From Bacillota bacterium (lineage in GTDB: Bacteria; Bacillota; Clostridia; Lachnospirales; Lachnospiraceae): a stretch of 64,000 bases of DNA. A program made the position numbers and the translations under genes. Positions 54,212 through 62,288 of the stretch are shown one piece after another. The notes under the pieces were generated by a model. It had not been told where the DNA came from and did not search any database. It worked only from the letters and a program-made list of their open reading frames with translations. The first letter of the stretch is position 1. The number at the start of each line of letters is the position of its first letter. Location of the stretch: NCBI GenBank assembly GCA_023391695.1, contig JAEWAK010000008.1, positions 106,925 through 170,924 on the forward strand. The letters run 5' to 3'.

Positions 54212-54266
54212 GTATTGATGTGCAGGTTTTATGGATACACAATAATGATGGTTTTGTACGATTGAT

Positions 54267-54325
54267 TACTGCAAGATACCACATTTATAAATAGTGAGGT
54301 TCAAATTAAAAAAAGTTTTTGGTTC
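54267..54325 (+). repeat. Toxin-cassette junction repeat, copy 1
   Basis: TACTGCAAGATACC and ATAGTGAGGTTCAAAT recur at 57127-57185. Here the sequence jumps from a DUF6883-like ending directly into the repeat. In the 57-kb copy two TTACTGCA boxes are 28 bases apart, so copy 1 fits a deletion between them. Confidence 0.7.
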
Positions 54326-54326
54326 C

Positions 54327-54360
54327 ACGCCGCTGATAAAGCGGCGTTATTTTATTGGAC
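54327..54360 (+). terminator. Terminator-like hairpin before the toxin fragment
   Basis: A perfect 8-bp stem ACGCCGCT/AGCGGCGT with a 5-base loop is followed by TATTTTATT. It lies only 14 bases before the next ATG, which has no ribosome site of its own. Confidence 0.6.
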
Positions 54361-54373
54361 GTTTACTTTATAC

Positions 54374-55309
54374 ATGGATTGCCAAATTGAACAAAATGAT
54401 AATAGCGTGGATAATCCTATTCCAATTGAAGAATTCAGAGTAATCATAGATAACTATAGTAAGAACCGGGAACAAAATTTCAGTATAGACGAGCTTACGG
54501 TTATCGGACTTCTTAACAATGAAGGTTCAAAGCTATATATGACCGATAAATCGAGTAACACTAGGGAAACGGTATTTTCTAAGTTAGCAAACCGGGAAAG
54601 TAAAGATTATAAGCATAGCGGAATTTTGTGGTGGTCGGATTGGAAAGAGGTTCCTAAGGGTACGGAAGGAGGTTTCTTTAAGGGAACCGTATTATCGGAA
54701 GCAGATATTAACTTTTCCACCCAGATGTATTATGTGTGTGATGTATATACCGTATTAGACACTGTGGCTGGAGCAGGAGCTCTTGTTGTTGCTGTTATTG
54801 TAATAGTAGACGCAACACCGGTGATACTTGCTAATATTCAGGGAATAGTACATTATTGTAAAACATTTGGTGTAGTCGAAGGACTTAAAATGTACCAATA
54901 CCTTGGAGTTGGCAATTTGCCAAACAGTGTTATTACTTGGGTGCAGTGGGATATTGCGGATGGCGATAGTTCTTTGGATGATATAGCAACGGCTATTCAA
55001 GTAGAAAGTGTAAAGAAATAATTAGAAACTTATCTACTTAATTATGAACATCCCATTGGTGGGCCAAAAGCAAAATGGTTTGATCAGGCTTTGGGATATA
55101 ATAAAACTAATATGGAACAGCTTGCAAAACAGATTGTATTTAATGAAAGCACAGCAGTACAAACAGCTATAACTCAATATGGCACGAAATATAATCAGGT
55201 TATTAGTATAGTAGGTGCAAATGGGAAGGTTATAGATGTACTGTTTGGGTGGATACGAAATATGGATGGTTTTATACGTCTGGTTACAGCAATTCCTACA
55301 TCTCAATGA
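54374..55309 (+). pseudogene. Polymorphic-toxin C-terminal fragment with DUF6883-type toxin domain, interrupted by an in-frame stop
   Basis: The first 215 codons (54374-55018) encode a pre-toxin-like region with a hydrophobic stretch near 135-160. A single TAA (55019-55021) then interrupts the frame, and the same frame continues without a gap as a domain beginning LETYLLNYEHPIGGPKAKW and ending GFIRLVTAIPTSQ, which I recognise as DUF6883-like, a toxin module often found at the end of polymorphic toxins. There is no ribosome site at 54374 and a terminator-like hairpin stands just upstream, so this looks like an orphan C-terminal cassette. A nonsense mutation is the simplest reading. The intact partner follows. 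Confidence 0.7.
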
Positions 55310-55333
55310 TGTTTAATGAAAGGGTGAGAAGAA

Positions 55334-55522
55334 ATGTTTAAAGAACATTCGGTAGTATATGCAACTCAAAGAATAAATGATAAAATAGATGTTGGCTGTA
55401 TAGGTGCTATAGTTTATGTATATAGTGATGATTTGTTTGAAGTGGAATTTTGTGATGAGAAAATGAACACTATAGATGTAGTTACAACTTCAGCAAATCA
55501 GATAGCATATAAATCTAATTAG
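55334..55522 (+). CDS. DUF4926-like immunity/antitoxin protein
   Basis: This 62-residue protein begins MFKEHSVVYATQRI and contains VGCIGAIVYVYSDDLFEVEF, the small SH3-like pattern of DUF4926. DUF4926 genes commonly follow DUF6883 genes as partners (family knowledge). It starts 25 bases after the toxin stop behind AAGGGTGAGAAGAA. It is intact although the toxin gene is interrupted. Confidence 0.75.
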   Translation: MFKEHSVVYATQRINDKIDVGCIGAIVYVYSDDLFEVEFCDEKMNTIDVVTTSANQIAYKSN

Positions 55523-55551
55523 TAATGAAGTATTAAAATTAAATAAATCCA

Positions 55552-55745
55552 ATAGCGAACCGGGAAAGTAAAGATTATAAGCATATGGAATTCTGTGGTG
55601 GTCGGATTGTAAAGAGATCCCTAATGGTACGGAAGGACTTTTCTTCAAGGGAGCAGTATTATCGGAAGCAGAAATCAACTTTTTCACCCAGATGTATTAT
55701 GTATGTGATATATATACCGTAATAGACGCAGGGGTTGATTTAGCT
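55552..55745 (+). pseudogene. Decayed duplicate of the toxin fragment
   Basis: The segment repeats about 54586-54780 (CGAACCGGGAAAGTAAAG and GTATTATCGGAAGCAGA among the shared blocks). Deletions break the frame. No start or ribosome site is seen. Confidence 0.75.
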
Positions 55746-55769
55746 AATGAAATATGAATAGTAAAAATT

Positions 55770-56003
55770 AAATTTGAAGACTTACATATAGAATATATAG
55801 TGCGAGATGGCAATACATTAATTTTAAACACCAAAACATCTCAAGCACTTATAAAAGCAGGGATACCCAAAGCGCAATGGAGTGCGATAGACAGGATGGC
55901 GATGCTTTATTTGAACGATTATTAACGGATCGATCAGTTAGCAAGGAACAAGTTAACTTCAACGGGAATAGAAGTAGTCAGCCAGAGCGGAGGAGCACAA
56001 TGA
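55770..56003 (+). pseudogene. C-terminal end of another polymorphic toxin, frameshifted
   Basis: In pieces of different frames the segment encodes VRDGNTLILNTKTSQALI, AGIPKAQWSAIDR, GDALFERLLTD, and finally DQLARNKLTSTGIEVVSQSG. This is a typical polymorphic-toxin C-terminal ending. At least two indels separate the pieces. Its stop codon TGA overlaps the ATG of the following gene (ATGA), the classic toxin-immunity arrangement. Confidence 0.7.
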
Positions 56004-56359
56004 AAATAAACAAATTATGGGTTTTACCAGTATTATCTTCGGAAGTGGATAAAATAAGCTTTTTATATGATGGAATCAGTATAATTATTACGGGCTATAA
56101 TGAGAAAGATGGAGAAAAATTTAAATTACTTTTTAATAAAGTTAAATGCTATAAACATACAGATGAAAGATTCACCAAAGACTATTATAATTGTTATGAT
56201 ACGTTAGTTGAGGTTGAAGATTCCGAGTGGATTAAAGAGCTAAAGCAATTAAATGAAGAGGATTTTAATTATTGGAAGCCCAAGCATTTTGCTATTTATC
56301 TTGATAGTGTCGGATTATTTGAAATTATTTCAAATAATTTCGTGATTACGAATGATTAA
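56000..56359 (+). CDS. Putative immunity protein
   Basis: This 119-residue acidic protein has no recognised family. The start at 56000 has a strong CGGAGGAG site and overlaps the stop of the decayed toxin end, which strongly suggests that it is its immunity protein. An upstream extension of the frame to 55877 is only the out-of-frame toxin remnant. Two further broken copies of this gene (54046-54211, 59108-59200) lie nearby, showing repeated duplication of the cassette. Confidence 0.7.
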   Translation: MKINKLWVLPVLSSEVDKISFLYDGISIIITGYNEKDGEKFKLLFNKVKCYKHTDERFTKDYYNCYDTLVEVEDSEWIKELKQLNEEDFNYWKPKHFAIYLDSVGLFEIISNNFVITND

Positions 56360-56402
56360 GTTTTTAGTTTTAGATTTAAATTAAACGAAAGGAAGAAACG
56401 AA

Positions 56403-56951
56403 TTGGATTATATTAAATTAAATAAAGAGATTTCTTATGCTTTAAGGCATGCGCCATGGGAATATGAACTGGAATTAGATAACGAGGGCTGGGTACCCAT
56501 TTCTCAGTTAATAGATGCTTTAAATCAAAATATAGAATGGAAGGATGTTACGGAGCAGGATATACAAAACATTATAAACAAGTTCGACAAAAAAAGGTTT
56601 GAAATAAATGAGAATAAGATACGGGCTCTATATGGCCATTCGGTTCCAATTAAAATTGAGAAAACACCCGTGAAGCCGCCAGATATATTATATCATGGTA
56701 CAACGAAAGAAGCATATAAGAAAATAATAGTAAATGGGATATTACCTCAGTCAAGACAATATGTTCATTTATCACTTACTACGGATATTGCAAAACAAGT
56801 TGGCTTGCGTAGATGTAAAGAACCTGTTATTTTAGTTGTTAATGCCGGTAAAGCGTATGAGGAAAAAATAAATTTCTATAAAGGAAATGAAATTGTTTGG
56901 CTTGCTGACAAAATTCTTCCCCAATATATTACTATAATTGATAATCTCTAA
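56403..56951 (+). CDS. kptA: RNA 2'-phosphotransferase, Tpt1/KptA family
   Basis: This 182-residue enzyme of the Tpt1/KptA family would remove 2'-phosphate from RNA ends by transfer to NAD, releasing ADP-ribose cyclic phosphate. Visible are the N-terminal winged-helix part (LRHAPWEYELELDNEGWV) and the ADP-ribosyltransferase-like part (LYHGTTKEAYKKI, VHLSLTTDIA and the VWLADKILPQY end). The catalytic H/R-rich pattern is the normal one. The start is TTG behind AAAGGAAG. It lies within the toxin graveyard, and its first codons are duplicated at 59221. A role in repairing toxin-damaged RNA is possible but speculative. Confidence 0.9.
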   Translation: MDYIKLNKEISYALRHAPWEYELELDNEGWVPISQLIDALNQNIEWKDVTEQDIQNIINKFDKKRFEINENKIRALYGHSVPIKIEKTPVKPPDILYHGTTKEAYKKIIVNGILPQSRQYVHLSLTTDIAKQVGLRRCKEPVILVVNAGKAYEEKINFYKGNEIVWLADKILPQYITIIDNL

Positions 56952-57018
56952 TTAGTAAGGGATAATTAGGCTACCGTTTTTTGCTTTTTTTGTAAATTTA
57001 TCCGAACGGATTATTTGA

Positions 57019-57120
57019 ATAGTAGGTGTAAGTGGGAACGCTATTGATGTACTGCTTTCGTGGATATGAAATAATGATGATTTTGTACGATTGGTTACTG
57101 CAATTCCCACCTCAAAATAA
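57019..57120 (+). pseudogene. DUF6883-like toxin remnant
   Basis: A stretch coding for IVGVSGNAIDVLLSW, a stop, then DDFVRLVTAIPTSK matches the end of the 54374-55309 toxin. Only the last 35 codons remain. Confidence 0.7.
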
Positions 57121-57126
57121 TAGGTT

Positions 57127-57185
57127 TACTGCAAGATACTACATTTATAAATAGTGAGGTTCAAATAGAAAAAAATTTTCGGTTC
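57127..57185 (+). repeat. Toxin-cassette junction repeat, copy 2
   Basis: This is the second copy of 54267-54325, following the DUF6883 remnant and leading directly into the next reading frame. Confidence 0.7.
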
Positions 57186-57192
57186 TTGTATC

Positions 57193-57594
57193 GTGTTATT
57201 ATTAGTTATAATCATATTTGTTACGTTAAAACTTACAAATTCTTATTCAATTGAAAAAGCCATTGATAATGGTGATTTTATTACTTATCCGGAACAAATA
57301 AATATTGAAAGCTTCAACGAATTTATTACTAATGTTAATAGTCAAGTTAATTCCAAAATACGGATCACGGAATATTCAAAAGAAGGGGTACCTAAAGTAA
57401 ATGATTTAACTTACGGCAATAATGTTATTATATTGCATTCATTCTATCCTGATAGTTTATTTAATAAAGAGGAAAAAACAGGAGAATACACTGAGATATA
57501 TTTTGAAAATATTGATGATGATAAAGATATGTATTTAATAAATTCAAAACTAGGTACTAAGGCTTATATTTGTCAGATAAGGAATTTTAAATGA
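57193..57594 (+). CDS. Membrane-anchored hypothetical protein, probably 5' truncated
   Basis: This 133-residue protein has an N-terminal hydrophobic anchor (LLLVIIIFVTLKL) and a soluble, acidic rest. The GTG start has no ribosome site and lies at the junction with the repeated toxin-cassette sequence, so the original 5' end has probably been replaced. I recognise no family; by position it could be an immunity protein. Confidence 0.5.
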   Translation: MLLLVIIIFVTLKLTNSYSIEKAIDNGDFITYPEQINIESFNEFITNVNSQVNSKIRITEYSKEGVPKVNDLTYGNNVIILHSFYPDSLFNKEEKTGEYTEIYFENIDDDKDMYLINSKLGTKAYICQIRNFK

Positions 57595-57684
57595 GTTATA
57601 GGATAATGGTAGCCGATTATTCTATAAATACCATTTTGGAATGGTTAACTTCATATGTAGTAAAAGGATAAGAACCTGCAATTA

Positions 57685-57715
57685 CCCACCGGACTATGTT
57701 CTGGTGGTATTTTTA
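57685..57715 (+). terminator. Possible terminator
   Basis: CCACCGGAC pairs with GTTCTGGTGG with one bulge, followed by TATTTTTAT. Confidence 0.45.
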
Positions 57716-57962
57716 TATGCAATTGTTCTTGTATTAACGTTTCAAACATGCAGTTTTTTATCATTGTAATGACTGTGCTAACAGTCGTAAGAATTGATAT
57801 TTTGACCCATTTCTTGAAATGGAAGAGATAGAATAAAAACGGTTGACATATATGCCGCCAGGGTTTTCTTTGATCTGGAGGGGTATTTCTGAAATCAATT
57901 AAATAAGGTATTAATCGCTTTGATATTAACCTTAAAACGGGACGATTTGAACTAAGACTAGA

Positions 57963-58069
57963 ATTACAATTCCATTGGATAATGGAGATGTAATTAAATT
58001 TGCATTTCAACCACAGGATTTACCACATTTGCTTGGACTACAGCACCTGGTTGATATTTATAAGTGATG
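57963..58069 (+). pseudogene. Remnant of a nuclease-like toxin domain
   Basis: The frame encodes ITIPLDNGDVIKFAFQPQ followed by DLPHLLGLQHLVDI, which resembles phage/polymorphic-toxin nuclease domains of the PBECR type (hesitant assignment). Neighbouring bases 57780-57960 contain further out-of-frame pieces. Otherwise 57595-58300 contains no gene. Confidence 0.35.
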
Positions 58070-58300
58070 AATTTGGAAATGCTAACTTAGAAGCACTACA
58101 AATGTGTGTGATAATGAAGATATACTGAAGCATTATTGTTTATTACAAGCAGATGAATTGAATAAAGCGTATCTTCCCATATGGATAAGAAGTTTTTACA
58201 GATACTAGTATATAATGTAAATGGATAAGTGATGGGGAGGGGCAACGATTAGCAGGATGGGTATTGGAATAATATGAAATAATAAAAAATAACATGTCAC

Positions 58301-58329
58301 TTGACGTACGCTTTTGCGTACATTATAAT
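58301..58329 (+). promoter_or_regulatory. Toxin-antitoxin promoter with palindromic operator
   Basis: TTGACG and TATAAT stand 17 bases apart, an ideal housekeeping promoter. Between them lies the perfect palindrome GTACGC-TTTT-GCGTAC (58306-58321), where a YefM-type antitoxin could bind and block transcription. Confidence 0.85.
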
Positions 58330-58351
58330 AAGGATGAAAGGAGATGATGTC

Positions 58352-58603
58352 ATGACAGCGATTAGCGTAACAAAAGCAAGAGAGAATATCTATCAGATAC
58401 TTTCTGATGTTAATACCAACAGCCAGCCGATTACTATTACAAATAACAGGGGTAAGAATGGTGTGCTGATATCCGAGGATGATTGGAATGCTATTCAGGA
58501 AACATTATATCTCAATTCTATTCCAGGAGTAGCAGAATCTATTGTTGCAGGTGGAAATACTCCCCTTGAAGATTGCTTATCAGAAGATGAGGTGGAGTGG
58601 TAA
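58352..58603 (+). CDS. YefM/Phd-type antitoxin
   Basis: This is an 83-residue antitoxin with the N-terminal DNA-binding fold (TAISVTKARENIYQILSDV) and the NRGKNGVLISEDDW segment typical of YefM. The start at 58352 follows AAAGGAGATGATG; an upstream frame extension runs into the promoter and is not used. It ends right before the toxin ATG (TAAATG). It should neutralise the toxin and repress the operon. Confidence 0.93.
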   Translation: MTAISVTKARENIYQILSDVNTNSQPITITNNRGKNGVLISEDDWNAIQETLYLNSIPGVAESIVAGGNTPLEDCLSEDEVEW

Positions 58604-58894
58604 ATGTATCGAATTATTTATGATAAGCAGGCTGCAAAAGATATTAAAAATCTTAAGTCTGTAGGATTGGATAGAAAAGCAAAAGAACTCATTGAAACAC
58701 TAAGAGAGAATCCTTTTAAGAATCCACCGCCATATGAGGGATTAGTCGGAAATCTAAAAGGTTTCTTTTCCAGAAGAATCAATCTACAGCATAGGCTGGT
58801 ATATCAGGTATATGCAGAGCCAGTTGTGATTGATGATGTGGAATATGAAGGAACAGTAAAGATAATTCGCATGTGGACTATTATGATGGAATGA
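58604..58894 (+). CDS. YoeB/Txe-family mRNA interferase with a frameshifted C terminus
   Basis: This is a 96-residue RelE-superfamily toxin with the FFSRRINLQHRLVYQVY segment of YoeB enzymes (ribosome-dependent mRNA cleavage). The last residues read MWTIMME, where YoeB-like proteins of this subgroup end in MWTHY. Insertion of one C after ACT would restore T-H-Y-D-G and a stop a few codons later. The catalytic His-Tyr pair is therefore missing here, and the toxin is probably inactive unless this is a sequencing error. Confidence 0.85.
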   Translation: MYRIIYDKQAAKDIKNLKSVGLDRKAKELIETLRENPFKNPPPYEGLVGNLKGFFSRRINLQHRLVYQVYAEPVVIDDVEYEGTVKIIRMWTIMME

Positions 58895-58907
58895 GATGAA
58901 AAGGTAT

Positions 58908-58949
58908 GCCCCACCAGATAGAGTGAAATCTATCTGGCGGGGCTCTTTA
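58908..58949 (+). terminator. Rho-independent terminator after the toxin-antitoxin pair
   Basis: A long stem (GCCCC-A-CCAGATAGA / TCTATCTGG-C-GGGGC) with a 6-base loop is followed by TCTTT. Confidence 0.92.
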
Positions 58950-59107
58950 AATAGCAGGAGGTTGATGAAATTGCGACGATGAGTTAGTTCTAAGGCTTAT
59001 CTCAACAAACAAAAAGGTTAGGAAATACAAATGATTTAATTAAGCACAGACAGCGACGATAATTCCAGATGAAGAACAAATAAAGCAATTATTTAGTAAG
59101 GGACAAA

Positions 59108-59240
59108 AATTATTGGAAGCCCAAGCATGCTGTTTATCTTGATAGTGTCGGAACATTTGAAATTATTTCAAATAATTTCGTAATTACGAATGATTAAGTC
59201 TTTAGTTTTGAAGAAACGAATTGGATTATATTAAATTAAA
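59108..59240 (+). pseudogene. Duplicated remnant: immunity gene 3' end plus start of kptA
   Basis: The segment matches 56267-56421 with internal deletions: end of the immunity gene, the intergenic bases and the first codons of kptA (TTGGATTATATTAAATTAAA). It shows that the toxin-immunity-kptA unit was duplicated and then decayed. Confidence 0.75.
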
Positions 59241-59436
59241 AAAAATGGGGTATGTAGATGTTGTCAATAAAATATTGCAAGAATATTTATCTTATCTTGG
59301 CAGTGCTGAATATGATATAGATTATATTATTAATATGGAGAAGCAAATTAATAATATACAAGTATCTATAGAAGAATTGACAGCAAGTGCCAATACAATG
59401 TCAAAACAGGATTTCTATAGTCAAATAGACAATTGA
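59221..59436 (+). CDS. Short chimeric hypothetical protein
   Basis: The 71-residue frame begins with the six kptA codons MDYIKL and its ribosome site, then continues into unrelated sequence (QEYLSYLGSAEYDIDY, coiled-coil-like QINNIQVSIEELTASAN). The second part resembles small toxin-cassette immunity or WXG-like helical proteins but is not recognised. It is probably an accidental fusion, perhaps translated. Confidence 0.4.
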   Translation: MDYIKLKKMGYVDVVNKILQEYLSYLGSAEYDIDYIINMEKQINNIQVSIEELTASANTMSKQDFYSQIDN

Positions 59437-59936
59437 GCTTCCAATGAAGATAAGAAAATAACAAATAATATGGTAACGGAATGACAATAAGTTGCTTTAT
59501 TGTAGAAACAAAATTATTATATGTATATTTTGAAGGGCGTGTTGCAAAACTAACATTTTTCAGTTAGGATGCAGCACGTCCTTTCTTGATATAATAATAG
59601 GACATATAAATAAATGTCCTTTGTTTTCTTTTGATTTTTAGTTTTAATGCGCACTTTAATAGGCTCTTTATGATTTTATACTGAAAGCATAAAAAAAGCT
59701 GCCTGCCATAAGCAGATAGCACATGTTATGTAAATTCTTAAATTTATCCATACCTCAGTATTCATGTTAACACATCTTGAAAATAAAGTCTAGTAATATT
59801 TTTTTTATTCTTTATAATAGACTTTGCTACTGATAAACAGTGGATAACGGCAGTTAAAACCGACTGTAAGCAAGAGCAAAGATAGATTCTTGCACGATAG
59901 CGAAGTTAATGTGTCGAAAAAAAGGAGGTTACCAAT
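59437..59936. other. Intergenic region with long inverted repeat
   Basis: No gene is seen. GGGCGTG...CACGTCC with inner TTGCA/TGCAG and CTAAC/GTTAG pairs forms a long stem at 59535-59581, followed by TTGATATAATAATAGGACAT. It resembles the end of an insertion sequence with the transposase gone, or a terminator. The AAAGGAGG site of helD closes the gap. Confidence 0.5.
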
Positions 59937-62006
59937 ATGACAAACCAGACAGAGCGTCTTTTGGAAGAGCAATATTTGAATACTTGCATCAGTATCATTA
60001 AAAAAAATATTGATGCGTATAAGACAGAAATTGAAATTATGAGTGCAGACATTGAAGATATGTATGATCGATATCGGCATGATGATCCGGAAATATTTAC
60101 AGAATTGTCAAACACAATCACTATGAATGAAAATATGAAGACAGCACTTCGTAAGAATCAGCGAGCTTTGAAGAAACCGTATTTTGGGCGTATTGACATC
60201 AAAGACCATGGCCGGGAAGAAGAGACATTCTATATAGGAAAGGGAGGAGTTATGAAAGACACCACCACAATCATGGTTGTCGATTGGCGGGCTCCATTAG
60301 CCAATGTTTATTATGAAAATGGACTCGGTGAATGCTCCTATATAGCGCCGGACAAAATAAAAATTACTATTGATTTAAAAAAGAAACGGACCTTTGAAAT
60401 TGATGGAGAGAAACTAATTGATTACTTTGATTCCGAAGTGGTGACCAATGATGATCTGCTGACAAAATATTTAGCGAAGAACAAAGAAGCTGTTCTAGGT
60501 GAAATCATAGCAACAATACAAAAGGAACAGAATGATATTATACGAAAATCTCCCTATCGCAATATGATTGTACAGGGAGTTGCAGGCAGTGGGAAAACCA
60601 CCGTGGCAATGCACCGAATCTCCTATATCCTATATAACTATGCAGAGGATTTTAAACCAGAAGACTTTTACATTATTGGAAGTAATCGTATTTTGTTGAA
60701 CTATATTACTGGTGTGTTACCTGATTTGGATGTTCATGGTGTGAAGCAAATGACCATGGAGCAGCTCTTTATCCGTTTGCTTTATGAAGATTGGAATGAA
60801 AAAAATTACAAAGTGATTCCATGTGATAAGAGGAGCTATCGTAAAGGAACCCATGATTGGTTTCATGCATTAGAAGAATTTTGCTGTAAGTTAGAAGCTA
60901 AAGTGATACCACAGGAAGATATTTATTTAAATGACAAGCTTCTTTATTCCTCTGAACAGATTAAAGGATATATTGAGGAAAGTAAAAGATTATCGATACA
61001 AACAAAAATTGACGGCTTAAATCAACGTGCATTAAACAAGCTTAAGAATGAGATTACAGGCAGAGAGATTAGTTATACTCCGGAGATGAAAAAACAGTTA
61101 GTGAAAGATTATACAAAACGGTTTGGAGAAAAGAAGTGGAAGGGCTCCATATATGATTTATATAGTGAGTTTCTGATAAAACAAAAAGAAATATGGCATG
61201 AGGATATTGCAATACAAGAAATTAATGTTTCTACGAAGGAATTTGATGTATATGATTTAGCTGCCCTGGCATATTTGTATAAACGTGTTAAGGAAACAGA
61301 CCCCATTCGTGAAGCACACCACATCGTAGTGGATGAAGCACAGGATTTTGGTATGATGGCATATTCTGTTTTGCATTATTGTATTCCAAGTTGTTCTTTT
61401 ACTATTATGGGTGATGTATCCCAGAATATTCACTTTGGATATGGGCTCCATGACTGGGAAGAATTAAAGGACTTATTTTTAACAGACCGCTTTGACAACT
61501 TCGGAATATTATCTAAGAGTTATAGAAATACCGTAGAGATATCTAATTTTGCACAGAAAATTTTACGAAAGGGCTCATTTTCCAGTTATCCAATTGAACC
61601 CATTATACGACATGGAAATGAAGTATCTGTAGCTGAGTGCCAGGATGAGAATGAAATGTTGAATCAATCCGCTTGGATTATTCAGAAGTGGCAGCAGGAG
61701 GGGTATGATACCATTGCGGTAGTATGCAGAAATGCTATGGAAGCAGAACTTGTAGCTAAAAATCTTGGTAAACGTATTGCCACCCTGGAAAGTAACCTGG
61801 AAAAAGCAGAATTTAAAAAAGGAATTATGGTGCTTCCGGTAGAGTATACAAAAGGGCTGGAGTTCGATACGGTTCTCATTTATAATCCAACCAGTAACAA
61901 CTATCCGGAGGATGATGGCCACGCTAAGCTTTTGTATGTAGCAGCAACTCGTGCTTTACATGAACTAACTGTACTTCATGTTGGAGATGTAACAAAATTA
62001 TTATAA
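59937..62006 (+). CDS. helD: HelD-like RNA polymerase recycling helicase
   Basis: This 689-residue superfamily 1 (UvrD/Rep-like) ATPase has a coiled N-terminal arm (about 1-75), Walker A QGVAGSGKTTVAMHR, Walker B VVDEAQDFG, motif III GDVSQNIHFGYG, SYRNTVEI, and the late KGLEFDTVLIYNP and YVAATRAL motifs. The HelD branch removes RNA polymerase from DNA and can give rifamycin resistance. The start has an AAAAGGAGGTTACC site. It is unrelated to the neighbouring toxin remnants. Confidence 0.88.
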   Translation: MTNQTERLLEEQYLNTCISIIKKNIDAYKTEIEIMSADIEDMYDRYRHDDPEIFTELSNTITMNENMKTALRKNQRALKKPYFGRIDIKDHGREEETFYIGKGGVMKDTTTIMVVDWRAPLANVYYENGLGECSYIAPDKIKITIDLKKKRTFEIDGEKLIDYFDSEVVTNDDLLTKYLAKNKEAVLGEIIATIQKEQNDIIRKSPYRNMIVQGVAGSGKTTVAMHRISYILYNYAEDFKPEDFYIIGSNRILLNYITGVLPDLDVHGVKQMTMEQLFIRLLYEDWNEKNYKVIPCDKRSYRKGTHDWFHALEEFCCKLEAKVIPQEDIYLNDKLLYSSEQIKGYIEESKRLSIQTKIDGLNQRALNKLKNEITGREISYTPEMKKQLVKDYTKRFGEKKWKGSIYDLYSEFLIKQKEIWHEDIAIQEINVSTKEFDVYDLAALAYLYKRVKETDPIREAHHIVVDEAQDFGMMAYSVLHYCIPSCSFTIMGDVSQNIHFGYGLHDWEELKDLFLTDRFDNFGILSKSYRNTVEISNFAQKILRKGSFSSYPIEPIIRHGNEVSVAECQDENEMLNQSAWIIQKWQQEGYDTIAVVCRNAMEAELVAKNLGKRIATLESNLEKAEFKKGIMVLPVEYTKGLEFDTVLIYNPTSNNYPEDDGHAKLLYVAATRALHELTVLHVGDVTKLL

Positions 62007-62027
62007 AACATAAATATAATAAATGTG

Positions 62028-62068
62028 AAGAGTCATTACAGAATTATAACTGAGAATGACTCTTTGCT
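62028..62068 (+). terminator. Terminator after helD
   Basis: A 10-bp stem AAGAGTCATT/AATGACTCTT with a 17-base loop is followed by TGCTTAT. The T-run is weak. Confidence 0.65.
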
Positions 62069-62204
62069 TATATAAGAGAATAACCAGCATCATTTTCGAC
62101 CTCATGGTTCACCCGTAGTTGAGCCGGGGATGCTTTTGGCCTTGGAGAACTGACAAACAGGAATAAAGTAAAACAATTAATATCGGGAGAAAATACCGAA
62201 ATGA

Positions 62205-62288
62205 AAAGAAGAAAAAATAGAGGAAAATCCAAAAGAACCTAAAATTATAGAAACCGTATGGGGAGTTGGGTATAAAATTGAAAATTAA
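62205..62288 (+). pseudogene. C-terminal tail of an OmpR-family response regulator
   Basis: Only the last 27 codons remain (EENPKEPKIIETVWGVGYKI), preceded by an in-frame stop at 62202. The receiver domain and most of the DNA-binding domain are missing. The stop overlaps the start of the kinase gene, as in intact regulator-kinase pairs. Confidence 0.75.

Noticed and set aside
54000..59500. CRISPR array suggested by recurring short blocks
   Set aside because: The repeats are unequal, long and clearly decayed gene copies; there are no regular spacers or cas genes.
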